Source: Ipomoea triloba (Eukaryota; Streptophyta; Magnoliopsida; Solanales; Convolvulaceae). From it: DNA of 64,000 bases. Where the stretch lies: the NCBI RefSeq assembly GCF_003576645.1, contig NC_044930.1, forward strand, positions 23,677,644 to 23,741,643. The letters run 5' to 3'. The stretch's first letter is position 1. Every line of letters starts with the position of its first letter. The notes under the pieces are model-generated. The model was given only the letters and a program-made list of their open reading frames with translations, searched no databases and was not told the origin of the DNA. Both the position numbers and the translations under genes were made by a program. This document shows positions 33,290-44,128 of this stretch, piece by piece.

Positions 33290-34465
33290 GTCCAAATTAA
33301 ACAACAACAAAATCAAATTACAACAACGGAGAAGCAAAGAAGGATTTTCACAAGTAGCAAGCAATACTTATAGTACGTAAGACTATCTCATAATAAGCTG
33401 TAAGGCAAAGGTAAACAATAAGGGAAGTATTCTTTATCTATCCTTACAAACAATAAGGCAGAAGGAAGCAGTACTCAAGGTATCGCCCTATTGATGAACA
33501 CTTTCAGCAAAAACTCCAAAGCTAAATCTAGCTAGAGAGTATTTTAAAACTCTTGAAGCATCGACCATCATCTAGTAGTAATACTCAGGGTCTTGTCAAG
33601 TTGGATGACTGATCAACCTTGATTGGACATTTGTTGTAATCTCTACTGAAGGTAGAAAGAGGAGGAGTACCAGACCGGCAGACCTGATGAAATATGGTGA
33701 AAAGCCCTACAAACTTGTGACACGGGGTAGGCTTGTGAACAAAGCACAAGTTTGGTAGAGACAAAGTTACTAGTGATGAATTCACCAATTAGTTCTTATA
33801 GATGTCTTAACATCTAGCTTGTAAAAAACTCCAGTGAAGATCAACCTAGCACAATTTCAGTAGTGCATTGGCAAAGAAGTACAGAGCTTACAATGAAAGC
33901 TTTGATAACAGCTGTTGGGCACACACACCAAGAAAGTCCATTAAGACAGTTTCCAAATGAAATTAGTCATCTTGACTAATCATTCATCTTGATACTTCAT
34001 CCTTTTCAAGGTGATTTTGTGGTAGACCCTTGACGAATGAGGTGTTGCAGAAAAACACGTGCAGCTTAGTGACGAAAGTTGTTCTTACTTTCTTTGTTGT
34101 GTAATCACTTATATTTGGAGAAATAATAGTGAAATATCACATGTGTTAAGGAATGAAAAGAAGTGTGGAGTAAGAGATTTTCCAAACCACTATAAAAATT
34201 CTTGGGCTCTATCTCTCCAACCCTTATTCTTACTTTAGTAGTATTATCTTTTAAAGCTTAACTCTCAAATACACCCACCCAATAAAACGGTACAAACTTT
34301 AAAGGCAATCTTCAAGTCTTCTCATCACACTTTGAATCGAAACCTTTTTTTTTTTTTTTTAAATATAATTGTTTGTTCATACCTTTCAAAATTTAAACTC
34401 ACTTAAATCCTAAGTTTCAATACTAAAGAGAGTCTATTCAACCCCCTCAGCTCCCTCTAGAATAA
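33290..34465 (+). repeat. Decayed copia (Sirevirus-like) LTR relic in block B
   Basis: Contains 'aaaccactataaaaattc' at about 34,184, a CT-rich continuation and 'gagtctattcaacccc' at about 34,429, in the order seen in the other relics. It occupies the position where exons 1-3 of MATE copy B should lie. Confidence 0.4.
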
Positions 34466-35156
34466 ATACAAGTGTTTGGTTAATTAACTTTTTGTAAGTC
34501 CAAAATGCTAAAATTCAAAAAACTGTACAAATCAACTTTTTCAATTAGCTTTTTGAAGTTAAAGTAACATGTGCTTAAAGTGCAAGTAACATGTGCAATT
34601 GTACAAGAAAAAGGTGTAATTAACATCACTTAAAAGTACAACCTTTTAACACTGTATAATGCACTTAATTTGCCTTTCACATTTGGTGCAGTTAATGATA
34701 ATGTTAGGTGCACTTAATATTGTTCTTCAGGTCAATGGGTGTACTTTATATTGTTGCACTCTATGATGTTGTTAAGTGAACTCTATAATAGTGTTATTAC
34801 TTGGACTTCAAAGTTCGAGTGTATCTTATATTATTGCACTATATGATGTTGTTACTTGCACTATAAAATAAAGAGTGGTACTACATACTGTAGCAGTAGG
34901 TTTTGCCATGGCCATAGTACGTACTTAACGGTCTAACACATATTTTTGAGAACGTGATAGTACGTATAATATAAAATAGAAAGAGAAGTGATAGATGTAG
35001 CAGTAGGTCTTGCAATTGCCATTAGTACAGCGGTCAAAGCAAACAAGCAGAGTTGAGAACATGATAATCTAGTACAACACATGCAATATAATGCATGCAA
35101 ACCGACATCTGCAGATAACAACAACCGTCCGGCGTAGCAGAAATAAGATCACAAGG

Positions 35157-35367
35157 CCCGTAAAGGCAGCCCAAGTGATAAGAGAGTTACACCTGCAGCC
35201 GAGAGGTCGTGGGTTCGAATCTCAAGCCTTTGGGTTTGAGTCGGTCAGTTATGGGTAACCTAGGCTGGTTTATCTCCTTGTGGTCCTTTGCCGGCTAGGG
35301 TCACATGGCGAGGGTTTTACTCACATACTCACACAGGGTTTTACTCACATACTCGTTAATCCAAAAA
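35157..35367 (+). mobile_element. tRNA-derived SINE with 18-bp target duplication
   Basis: Flanked by an exact 18-bp duplication AGAAATAAGATCACAAGG (35,139-35,156 and 35,368-35,385). The body has a B-box-like GGGTTCGAATCTC and an internal 'ggttttactcacatactc' repeat near the 3' end. It differs from the shorter SINE family elsewhere in the window. Confidence 0.8.
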
Positions 35368-35600
35368 AGAAATAAGATCACAAGGAATGAGTCACCATGC
35401 ATGATTTACATTCTTCTAAATGTTCTGTTAGGTCGAGATGTGAGGTTTTTAAAATTGGGGATTCAACCTTTTGGGAGAAGAAATAAGATCACAAAGAGAG
35501 CGCAGCGTTATATGGATTGTAAATTTCCTATTTTTTCTTTCAATTTCTTTGGCTCTTTTTGTTCGGTTGATACCATATTTTGTTGGCAAAAACTTGTGTT

Positions 35601-36325
35601 ACCCAAAAGGGTTTAAAATGGTACTTAAATAGATTCACCACAATCGGCACTCCCTGCAATACAGCCATATCAAAATCTACATGGGTGACTTGTGGCACAC
35701 TGGCACCCGGTTGCACCTCACATGAGATGGGTGGTCTATGTTTCATTTGGTTGACAGAGTAGCTATGAACAGCTACTACATTGTAACAGAGTTAATAGTA
35801 CTCCAAAAAAATCTACATGGGTATTTCTCCATATTTTAGGTCTTAAACTTTAAACATATATGAAAGTTTTAGAGAATCGTCTTAGCATATATGATATTAA
35901 TGTCTTTCCCTAAGAGTGGTATGTACTCAAGGTTCAACCTCGCTCACCACTGAATGGAAGAACTCATTATTGGTTAAGCCCGAGACCTCACTCACCACCA
36001 AATAAAAGAGTTTGTTCTTGGCCAAGCCTAACCCTTGGCCCATTAAAAAAAAAAAAAAAGTATAAGAGGAAGAAGTTGTATTTCTCTAGTATGAGAATGT
36101 AAATCATGCATGGTGACTAAATGAAACTGTAGTATAATTAAAATGATACTTTAGTATTGCTATAATGAAACTAGTCCGCGTGGAAAATGAAACTAAAATC
36201 TAGAGCCATACAATACCATATATTGTCAAATGACCTGGAGTTCAATTAAAATAATACTTCAACATTACTATAATTAAACTAGTGTGTAGAAAATGAAACA
36301 AAAACATAGAGCTCAAGCAATAATA
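35601..36325. other. Stretch without a recognised gene
   Basis: Holds a SINE-tail-like piece at 35,745-35,812 and AT-rich sequence with repeated 'aaatgaaac' phrases (36,120-36,310) that recur at 38,070 and 40,910. Open frames on either strand at 35,540-35,762 have no domain I recognise. Confidence 0.35.
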
Positions 36326-36334
36326 TATATTATC
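36326..36334. repeat. MULE target-site duplication (left), TATATTATC
   Basis: Nine bases, repeated exactly at 37,651-37,659 on the other side of the element. Confidence 0.92.
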
Positions 36335-37650
36335 GGCTAAAGTGTCATCCCGCACCATGAACCATTCCCGATTATTCATCCCGCACCATAGACTTCAATA
36401 AGTGACTATTCGAGCCATAAACTAATTTTTTTTTTCCACCTAGAACTTTTTATAGGTTTTCCACAAGTTACTGGTAATCTGACATGGAATTTTTTATTAT
36501 TTTATTTTATTTTTTGGTATTTTTCTTTTAGCAGCCGACTGCACTTGCCGGAGGGATTATTTTCCGATGAGCTGCACTTGGTGGGTTTGATGGAAAAAAA
36601 AAAACACTAAACAGAACAATAGAGAGACAGAGCAAAGCACAAAATTCAAAACTTTTGAAACTTCCATCCACCAATAAACTAATGGATGATTATTCTTTGA
36701 TTTTAACCACTTTGGTTCTGGAACATCTGTGTTTCTAGATCTTTAAAGTGGTTCCAAATTTCAAGATGTTTTACTTTTATACACAAAAACATATTTCTTC
36801 TCCTCCCAAAAATTTCCAGAAACCCTTTTTATAAGAAAAAGAGAAAAAGATCATACTTGTTCCCAGAAGACTATGCAGCTTGATAATAAGATCATCTTCT
36901 TCTGTAAAATTCCCTCTTTTTAGGTTTGGCCTCTGGTAGTTTATCCACCTCAATCTGCAACTCTTCCCACATCTAAGCAATCCTAAACATCCCAAGAAAC
37001 AAAAAGTTCAATCATGGTTGGATATCAACACTGTTGACACACCCCATTTACCGTTACCTTTCCCCCAGCTTGTTTTTGAGAAACTTTAAGCCATCGCCGA
37101 AAGATTATGTGTTAATGATCAACGAGAGTGTGAGAGAAACTCTGCAGGCACTGGATTTGGATTATTTGTAGCCCATGTGCGAGCAAACAACTTTAGACAT
37201 CATATGATCTGTACCCAATCGAAAAGGAGAAAGAACAAGGGGCTTTGCTTTGCAGTCAAGTATAAGCTCACCCAACACCCAACTCCAACAGAGGGCTTTG
37301 CTTTGCAGTCGTCGATTCGGAAGATTAAAGACTGCATTCGCCAATTTCGCCGAAGGTTTGTTGTTCGTCGATTTAGACGGGAAGTCGGGAACTTTTCGCA
37401 GGAGGATTTTTATTTTTATTTTTATTTTATCTTACATGGACTCCATCTCATTTAATTAAAGCCACCTCATTAACAAATAAGCCACATCAGCTTAAAACCG
37501 ACGACATGTCATCAATTATACCGGAAAACCTACGAAAAAGACTAGGTGGAAAAACAAATTTGGTTTATGGCGCGAATAGTCACTTATTGAAGACTATGGT
37601 GCGGGATGAATAATCGGGAATGGTTCATGGTGCGGAATGACACTTTAGCC
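36335..37650. mobile_element. Pack-MULE carrying an R2R3-MYB exon
   Basis: A 1,316-bp element with long terminal inverted repeats of about 125 bp. The left end is GGCTAAAGTGTCATCC; the right end reads the same with one inserted base when reversed. The arms stay alike through 'ccgcaccatgaaccattcc'. An exact 9-bp target duplication is standard for Mutator-like elements. There is no transposase. The interior is host-like DNA of higher GC content: a recognisable MYB exon with intron-like flanks (minus strand) and, nearer the right arm, sequence with a duplicated 'ggctttgctttgcagtc'. Capture of gene fragments between MULE ends defines a Pack-MULE. The retained intron sequence points to DNA-level capture, not capture of cDNA. 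Confidence 0.85.
36857..36982 (-). pseudogene. Captured R2R3-MYB exon 2 fragment
   Basis: Reads [16 protein letters not shown], then [15 protein letters not shown] and [10 protein letters not shown]: the end of repeat R2 and start of R3 of a plant R2R3-MYB. It is bounded by an acceptor ('gatgtttag') and a GTATGA donor. The usual second exon of this family is 130 bp; this one is 126. One codon is missing in the TEEE region and one base is missing just before the donor, so splicing to a normal exon 3 would be out of frame. The conserved Leu of WINYLRP is Gln. No exon 1 or 3 lies nearby. A transcribed MULE could still place this exon in a chimeric RNA. Confidence 0.85.
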
Positions 37651-37659
37651 TATATTATC
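37651..37659. repeat. MULE target-site duplication (right), TATATTATC
   Basis: Right-hand copy of the 9-bp duplication. Confidence 0.92.
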
Positions 37660-37829
37660 AAATGAGGGCCAGTTTTTGGATTTTTGTGGCCGCGTTCTAG
37701 TAAATAATGAGGCCCTGTTTTTTTATCGCTATCGTTTGTAATGCAGTAGAATGATCTGTTAGGGGAAGAATCAATTTCTCAGGCGGTATTGGGGTGAATG
37801 GTATAGGTTTCAAGTTATCTCAGATTCAT

Positions 37830-38105
37830 GGCTTGAGACATCATCTATGTCACAATTGGTGAAACAGATCATAACGGTTTTGCCATGCAAAACTGATGAG
37901 TTTCAAGATTAATTGCTTTTTTTTTTAATTAGTTAGGTCAAAAAAAATATTGGGCCCTCTAAAAATTGAGCATTTTGCACAACCCAAAATTCAGTCATGT
38001 ATCACATGAAATTATAGTAGAATTAAAATGATACTATACGTTAGTATTTGTCATAATGAAACTAGTGTGGAGGGAAAATGAAACTAAAAAACTTAGCAAT
38101 ATTTG
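37830..38105 (+). repeat. Direct repeat, partner of 40,688-40,945
   Basis: Starts 'ggcttgagacatcat' and ends near 'aacttagcaatatt'. Roughly 88% alike to the second copy 2.85 kb downstream. No coding potential. The spacer between copies includes an LTR-like relic. Confidence 0.75.
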
Positions 38106-39100
38106 CTTACTCAACATAAGCGAATGCAATTGTAGAGATAGACGTGTAGTGTGTTTGTTTTGCACTTTTGTGTGCGTGTATGTGGTGAGTGTGAACTGGT
38201 TCTTTCACCAGATGTTGAATAGACGATATGAGTGTTTCTATTTCTGTTGTGACTCACATTGAGATCATACAGCGGTAGACACAAATTTGTTTGCTATCTA
38301 GCTTGGTTGAGTGCATTTGTAAGTAGGAACTTGTTATGCCGACATACTGATTATATATAGATACGTTAAGAAGTATGCATACAATCATGCAATTTAAGTA
38401 TACATGGGATAAAGATAAACACACGCAAAAAGTGTTTTAAATCTGGTTGGGCATAAAGTCAAAGAATTTTCTGATGTTATAGCCACTTCCAGACCAAATA
38501 AGAGATCGAGGATCATATAGAAACTGGATTTTCTTGAATGAACTTGTAACAATAAAAATAATATTTCAAGCCTATTCTGATAAACAAAATCACCATGTTT
38601 TTTGAGTTCCTATAGAAAATTTTGATAAAAGATAATTTTGGAGCCATAAAACATATTTATAAATAACACATTTGAATAGATTTTAAGAAATTTTTAAAGC
38701 TTCTGTTCAACAATTGGAAAGAATAGGAATATATATACATAGAAATCACGAAACATGCATTGCTAAAATTATCATGCAAATTTAATTTCAAGAAATATAA
38801 AATATTTCAAGAACCTATTTTAGAAGTAATCTTTTAAGAAATTTAAACAAGGAAATATTTTATAGGGAAGTTTAAGAAGCTAACCTTATAAAATATTTAT
38901 GCAAACTAATTTATATTTCACAGAGTAATTTCATGCACAATGAATAAAAATAATGTACATAGATGATTAAATTTGAAGATATGCAATCATATATAAGTCA
39001 TGTATGAGCATATAAGTCACAAAAAAATATATGCAGGTTATATAATATTTAAAGAAATAATGGGAAGGTTATCGTCGGTGAGACATAGTATTAGGAACAC
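38106..39100. other. Gene-free AT-rich stretch
   Basis: Nothing recognisable; short open frames only. Confidence 0.4.
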
Positions 39101-40440
39101 TTTGTACTTAGATTGATATCAATTGATTAGGAATTTTAGACCACCCAATCTGTTTAAGTTTCTAGACTTAGAGTTATTATGCTCAAACTTCAAATAGTCT
39201 GATTAGTAACACGAGAAGTCAAAATTCGAATGATCAAACAATTCGAGTGGCAGCTCGAAATGACTCGAAAGGTTACGTTTCGGTCAGTCTCAATTAGTAT
39301 TCAAATAGTTACCCGAGTGGTTATCTTTCGAATGGTTCGAGAAGAAGACTTAGAAGAGTTTGAAGACTGAAGAGTTGACGATTCGAAGAGTAGAAGACCT
39401 CAAAACCGAAAGGTTGCAAATGCTGAATGGTGGAAGGGCCTACCTTTCAAAGTGTTAGCAAATTAAAATGAATGCTAAGGTCAACCATTCGTAACCGAAA
39501 GGTTGCAAAGGTCAAAAGACAGAAGGACCTACCTTTTGAGGAGTAACAAGGGACGAATGGTAAGGTTAACCATTCGTATCCGAGAGGTTTAAGGTTCGAA
39601 AAGTTAACCTAGTTAACCATTCGAAAGAATTGCTCGAGACATTCTCTGGGCTTATAGTTCGAAACTTTAAAGTCTGAGCGAATGTATCCAAGGCAAAGTA
39701 AGTCCTAGGGAAAAATCCCAAGGAAGATTTTTCCTTAAGCCTACACAATTTGTGCAGAACAAAAAGTAATGTTCAGTGCAAATTAAGTCCTCAACAGCTG
39801 AAAACTCTTACACGCTCACCTACCCTCAGCTCCAGATAACCCGTCAGTCTCTGCCCACTAGTTAATAGCTATTTGAATTTGGCTATAAATATCTTTTTCT
39901 ATGACTAAAGAAATAATGGCTTATCAATTAAAAATTTCTAAGTGCTCAAAACTTTCAAGTATTCAAGTATTTCACATCTAGTGATTATTGAGAGAAAGAG
40001 ACAAGCTACAAAGCTTATATCCAAATTTCAAGAGACTTGAACTAATTTCATAGAGAAGATCAAGATCATCAAGCCAAGCTATCTTTGTTGGAGAAAGAAT
40101 AATTATTTTCTTCCAACTTGTATTCTCTACTCGATAGTTGTAGAAAGGGGCAGCGTAAACTCAGTGAACAGTTGAAAACCCTGGTCAAGTTCACGGCTGA
40201 CTTTGTGATCAGAGCGTGAACGTTCGGTTGTGTACTGGAGATAGTGCAAACCTCCTAAGAGTTCCAAGGAAAAGAGTGGAGCAGGTTGAGTTGGCCGAAC
40301 CACTATAAAATCTCTCTCTCTCTCTCTCTCTTAAGTACTGTCTTTTGATAAGCGCCAAGAATAGTCGAGTTTAGGGTCAGCTATAGGACGTTAATGCGTG
40401 ATTTTGTCACCCATTTGTAATCATTTCATGCATAAAAGAC
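39100..40440 (+). repeat. Decayed copia (Sirevirus-like) LTR relic
   Basis: Has a TATA-like GGCTATAAATATC near 39,883 and 'gaaccactataaaatctc' at about 40,299 followed by a (CT)n tract, in the order seen at 6,888 and 34,184. The 39,230-39,620 part repeats 'cgaaaggttgcaaa' and 'ggttcgaa' phrases. Confidence 0.4.
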
Positions 40441-40687
40441 TCTAATGTGATCAAATCTGCAAACTCGACTTTATATTATGTTCCGAAGTCATTCCCGCAG
40501 GACAGAACAGGACCCGAGACCGAAAAGAATGAACAAACGGAAAAGCAACCAAGCAGGGGTCAATCCACGTCGCCTCCACGCATGGAGGAGGCGTGGAACA
40601 TTTCCAGTAGGGTTCCACGCCATACTCCACGCGTGGAGCTAACGTGGACCGGGCCATTAAGGGCAAATTTGGGATTTCGATTTTTGG

Positions 40688-40945
40688 AAGGCTTGAGACA
40701 TCATTTATGTCACCGTTGGTGAAACCGATCAGAATGGTTTTGCCATGCAAAACTGATGAGTTTCAGGATTCATTGCTGATTTTTTTAGTTAGGTCAAAAA
40801 AAATATTGTCCCTCTAAAAATTGAGCATTTTGCACAACCCAAAATCCAGTCATGTATCAAATGAAATTATAGTAGAATCAAAATGATATCATAATGAAAC
40901 TAGTGTGGAGGGAAAATGAAACTAAAAAACATAGCAATATTGAAA
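40688..40945 (+). repeat. Direct repeat, partner of 37,830-38,105
   Basis: Second copy of the repeat; immediately upstream is a GC-richer patch with 'ctccacgcgtggag' palindromes (40,565-40,650). Confidence 0.75.
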
Positions 40946-42267
40946 TGCAATTAAAATAATACATACTTTAGGGTCCACGTTGCTACATAGATCGTGGTCC
41001 ATAGTAAATTTAGCCTAAATAATTCTTCTCTTGGACCAACAGTTTTAAGGTTTGAAATTTTAAGTGAGCTTATTAGCCGGATTCAATTTTGGTCCAATAC
41101 ATATAACCTGACAAATTGCATTATAGATCATGGACCATTATTATAAAATTTTGTTCATTAAAATTTTAATTTATCGTATACAAGTGTTGTTTCATTATAA
41201 TAACACCGTACGTTTATTAAAATTGCAAGAATTTACCCCATTATCACTTAAATATATTATTCTCCATTTTTGTATAAATAAAATCAGTGCTATACAACAT
41301 ATTATTAAAAATATATATCTCATTGAAATATTTTAAATAATACTCATATTAATATATTTTATCCATATATCGCTTTAATAATTGTGTAATTAAGTTATAG
41401 TAGTAACTTTTAAATTTGTAGCCTTAGTTTACGATAAAATTTAATGGGTGATTACATAGAAATTAGCTTGGCGATTTCAGTTTGGACCTTAGTTGTTTAC
41501 TTATAGACTTTTGATAACATGAGTACTCTATATTTTGAAGAAAAAAAAAATCCTCTATATTCCCTTAATGAACATATTTTAAGTGCATCGGCATTATATT
41601 GTAGTTGCATTATTTAATAAAGATGAACTTTTCGTATTATGTCAATAAACTTATTTTAGTATTGTAAAAATGAACAAAAAATATTTTAGTATTGTAAAAA
41701 TGAACAAAAAATGTTTTAGTATTGTGAAAATGAACCTATTGTGCTTTCTTAATTAACATACTTGATGTCCATCAATAGAATGATGTATTTCCCTATTTGC
41801 ATTAGTATTATAAAAAAGAATCTACCGTATTTTTAAAATGAACATTATTTAGTATATTGAATTTGAATAAGTAATAAAATATCAATATTACTTCAAAACC
41901 TCTTTTTTTACGCGAATGTATATCACCGCACACTGCACGGATCATTTTTGAGTAGCTATTGAATATAAAAAAGACTTCCTTTATTATTATTAAAGTATCA
42001 TAAATCACAAATATATCCCAAATACAAGAAGGGGAAGAAGAGGCACTTGATCCAAACCCCTTAAACAACCAGTAATAATGATAATAAAGACCTAGTACAT
42101 GATTTGCTGATCGCGTAACAACAATAATAAAAGTAGGAATGAGTCCATACAATACTTAATAATAAGAAGAAGAAAATACGTATATAATTAATTATACTTT
42201 TTTGTGACCAAAACAATGGTACATGCATGCATGATTGGGTGTTGTAGATCAGAACATATCAGAGCAA
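40946..42267. other. Gene-free stretch downstream of the inhibitor gene
   Basis: AT-rich. It includes a three-copy phrase 'tattttagtattgtaaaaatgaac' in degenerate tandem (41,650-41,735). It contains the 3' side of the inhibitor gene at 42,268 but no clear poly-A signal that I would vouch for. Confidence 0.4.
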
Positions 42268-42864
42268 TTATTCACTCTTAACGTGGGTCAAGAACCTGGT
42301 GACAATCCTGGTGGCGGTGAAAGCGTCATGGACTTCTTTCCAGACATTGGCCAGGCTTTTCTGGGGTTCCAGCATGTCCTCACATTTCCCCTGGTTGGAC
42401 TTCCCGTCGTCCATCAGGATCTGGACGTCTTTCAAGCCGTGCACGTCCACTTTGTCCATCTTGTTGAAAGCCGCCGCCGCCTCCGCGATCTGCTCCGCGC
42501 CTCTCTTCAGGGACTGCACGCACAGGTTGAGCGTGGCGCGCTCGTACATCGACAGCGACTGGTTGTTGGCCAGCTGTTCCACAAACTTCTCTATGGACGC
42601 GGCGTTGGACGCGCCGTGCGTGATCACCACGCGGCTGTTCTTCTCCCAGTCGTTCACGTCGCCTAGCTGGCCTGCTTTGTCCTTCAGGAACACCTGCGAG
42701 CAGAAGGGGATCAGCTCGTCGTCTTTCACGGCTTGCGTGCAGATCGCCACCAGATTCGCTGGCGCCGCCGCCGCGGCTGCCGCCTCGGCGGCGGCTCCGG
42801 CCACCGCCGCCGCACAGAGGATCGCGGCGAAGAGGAGAAACTGGACATCACACTTTGCACCCAT
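42268..42864 (-). CDS. Invertase/pectin methylesterase inhibitor (PMEI domain), single exon
   Basis: A 198-residue secreted protein. Residues 1-26 form a signal peptide (LLFAAILCAAAVAGAAAEA) followed by an Ala-rich linker. The PMEI-like four-helix bundle follows, with four cysteines at 42, 55, 115 and 161 in the spacing that makes the two family disulphides. Such proteins bind and block pectin methylesterase in the cell wall or acid invertase in the apoplast or vacuole; sequence alone does not settle which. The length is typical and no intron is needed. A TATA-like CTATTTAAAC lies 77 bases upstream of the ATG (42,941-42,950). The gene is strikingly GC-rich at third positions compared with the AT-rich flanks. 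Plus-strand open frames over it are shadows. Confidence 0.88.
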   Translation of the reverse strand: MGAKCDVQFLLFAAILCAAAVAGAAAEAAAAAAAPANLVAICTQAVKDDELIPFCSQVFLKDKAGQLGDVNDWEKNSRVVITHGASNAASIEKFVEQLANNQSLSMYERATLNLCVQSLKRGAEQIAEAAAAFNKMDKVDVHGLKDVQILMDDGKSNQGKCEDMLEPQKSLANVWKEVHDAFTATRIVTRFLTHVKSE

Positions 42865-42940
42865 AATGTCTTGAATTATTATTCAATTTCTATAGAATCC
42901 TTAGATTTGTTTTGAATGGATTTGATTATGCATGGTAGGG

Positions 42941-42950
42941 GTTTAAATAG
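42941..42950 (-). promoter_or_regulatory. TATA-like box of the inhibitor gene
   Basis: CTATTTAAAC on the minus strand, 77 bases before the ATG, a plausible distance for a short plant 5' leader. Confidence 0.5.
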
Positions 42951-43432
42951 GAAAAGTTGGTAAAAATATATGATCCGCATCCATTGCGTTACCATTAGGA
43001 AATTAAAATAAAAAGAAAAAAAATAATAGTAAATAATGCATTGCCACTAATAATATTGTGTTGTAAAATTGAGATCGAGTACATACAACATGTGATAAGA
43101 CCCTAGAATCATCATCAAATCAGACGTTAAGATGGTTGTTTTTACTATCCCTAAGACCCTAACCGTTGTTTATTAGTTAGTTTTATAAATAGTATATATT
43201 TGTTAATTTACACTAAATCTAAAATTTGTTAGATTTTCTTTTTCATTGCAACACTTGTCTGAATTCTCATATGGGAACTTGTTGGCAATTAAATGATATG
43301 TTCTTCAAAACCATTTTGTTACTCAAATAAAAATTTTATTTGATACCAACTTATACATCATGTTTTTTGCCATACTATAATTGTTATATAATCACACAAG
43401 TATAATAGATTGTACAAAATATTATATATCAG
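42951..43432. other. Gene-free stretch upstream of the inhibitor gene
   Basis: AT-rich promoter-side sequence; no further feature recognised. Confidence 0.35.
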
Positions 43433-43443
43433 TGCAAGATTAA

Positions 43444-43862
43444 GGAAATTTATATCATGGACCAGGGTGCACAATGTATTGTGCACTATGTACGTACTAA
43501 AACGACGTCGTTTTGGTCATTTTAATTTACGGTTTGTTTTTTTAGAAATTGTGTTTTCCGTTTCGGTCGTCTGTGTATTTGTGTTAATATTTTGTGTATT
43601 CTTTAAAGGCATTCGATCTCTATGTATTGTAGACTACGATTCTGTGTATTTATGTTAGGGGTACTTAAACATAGGTTGTGACGTGTTCTGTGTAGTTGTG
43701 TCAATATTCTGTGTATTCTCTCAATCATTATGTTTATTCTAGACAAAGATTCTGTGTATTTCATGAAGTCATTCGCGTCTACCCTCCACTAACATTCGAA
43801 ACGATGTCGTTTCAGACCAACGCCCACAATGCACTGTAGACCCTGGTCCACGATATAACGAT
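43444..43862. mobile_element. Foldback element, probably Mutator-type
   Basis: Inverted arms: left 'ttatatcatggaccaggg', right 'ccctggtccacgatataa', with 'aaacgacgtcgtttt' and 'gaaacgatgtcgtttc' further in. Flanked by an exact 11-bp repeat TGCAAGATTAA (43,433-43,443 and 43,863-43,873), near the 9-11 bp of Mutator elements. A phrase 'ttctgtgtatt' repeats inside. No coding capacity. Confidence 0.65.
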
Positions 43863-44039
43863 TGCAAGATTAATAATATTTGATACAATTCATTATACCT
43901 ATGTAACTATACTAAATACAAGCTTGCATGAACAGCTCACCTGGTCACAGGACTGAAGTTTGGGAGCAACTATACTAAATACAATATGACAGCAATACCA
44001 TTCAATATCAAAGAAGTTACTCAAATAATTATAGTAACT

Positions 44040-44128
44040 GTTGACTCTTTGTGCTTCAGTAGGTTGAGAAAGTAGCTATGAACAGATACTACATTGTAAC
44101 AGAATCAGTAGTACTCAAAAAAAAATTA
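44040..44128 (+). repeat. SINE 3' tail fragment
   Basis: 'gactctttgtgcttcagtag', then 'gaacagatactacattgtaacag' in two parts and a short poly-A: the 3' half of the SINE family seen at 46,581-46,818. The head is missing. Confidence 0.5.

Larger units (their letters stand above)
27100..35600. repeat. Segmental duplication block B (carries truncated MATE copy)
   Basis: Same order and orientation as block A. Intron 3 still matches up to about 32,720 and then homology stops until 34,555. The missing part corresponds to exons 3-1 and the promoter of the gene, and an LTR relic (33,290-34,465) lies in that place. Later insertions private to B are a SINE (28,445), an hAT (29,624), a LINE (30,865), a SINE (33,143) and another SINE (35,157). 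Confidence 0.75.

Noticed and set aside
35540..35762. Overlapping open frames on both strands
   Set aside because: No recognisable protein family. They may be a retroelement remnant, but I could not support it.
36777..36995. Functional small MYB gene
   Set aside because: Only one exon is present, with a 1-bp loss at the donor and no partner exons, inside a transposon.
42235..42915. Long plus-strand frames over the inhibitor gene
   Set aside because: Shadows of a GC-rich gene. The minus-strand frame has the signal peptide and the four family cysteines.
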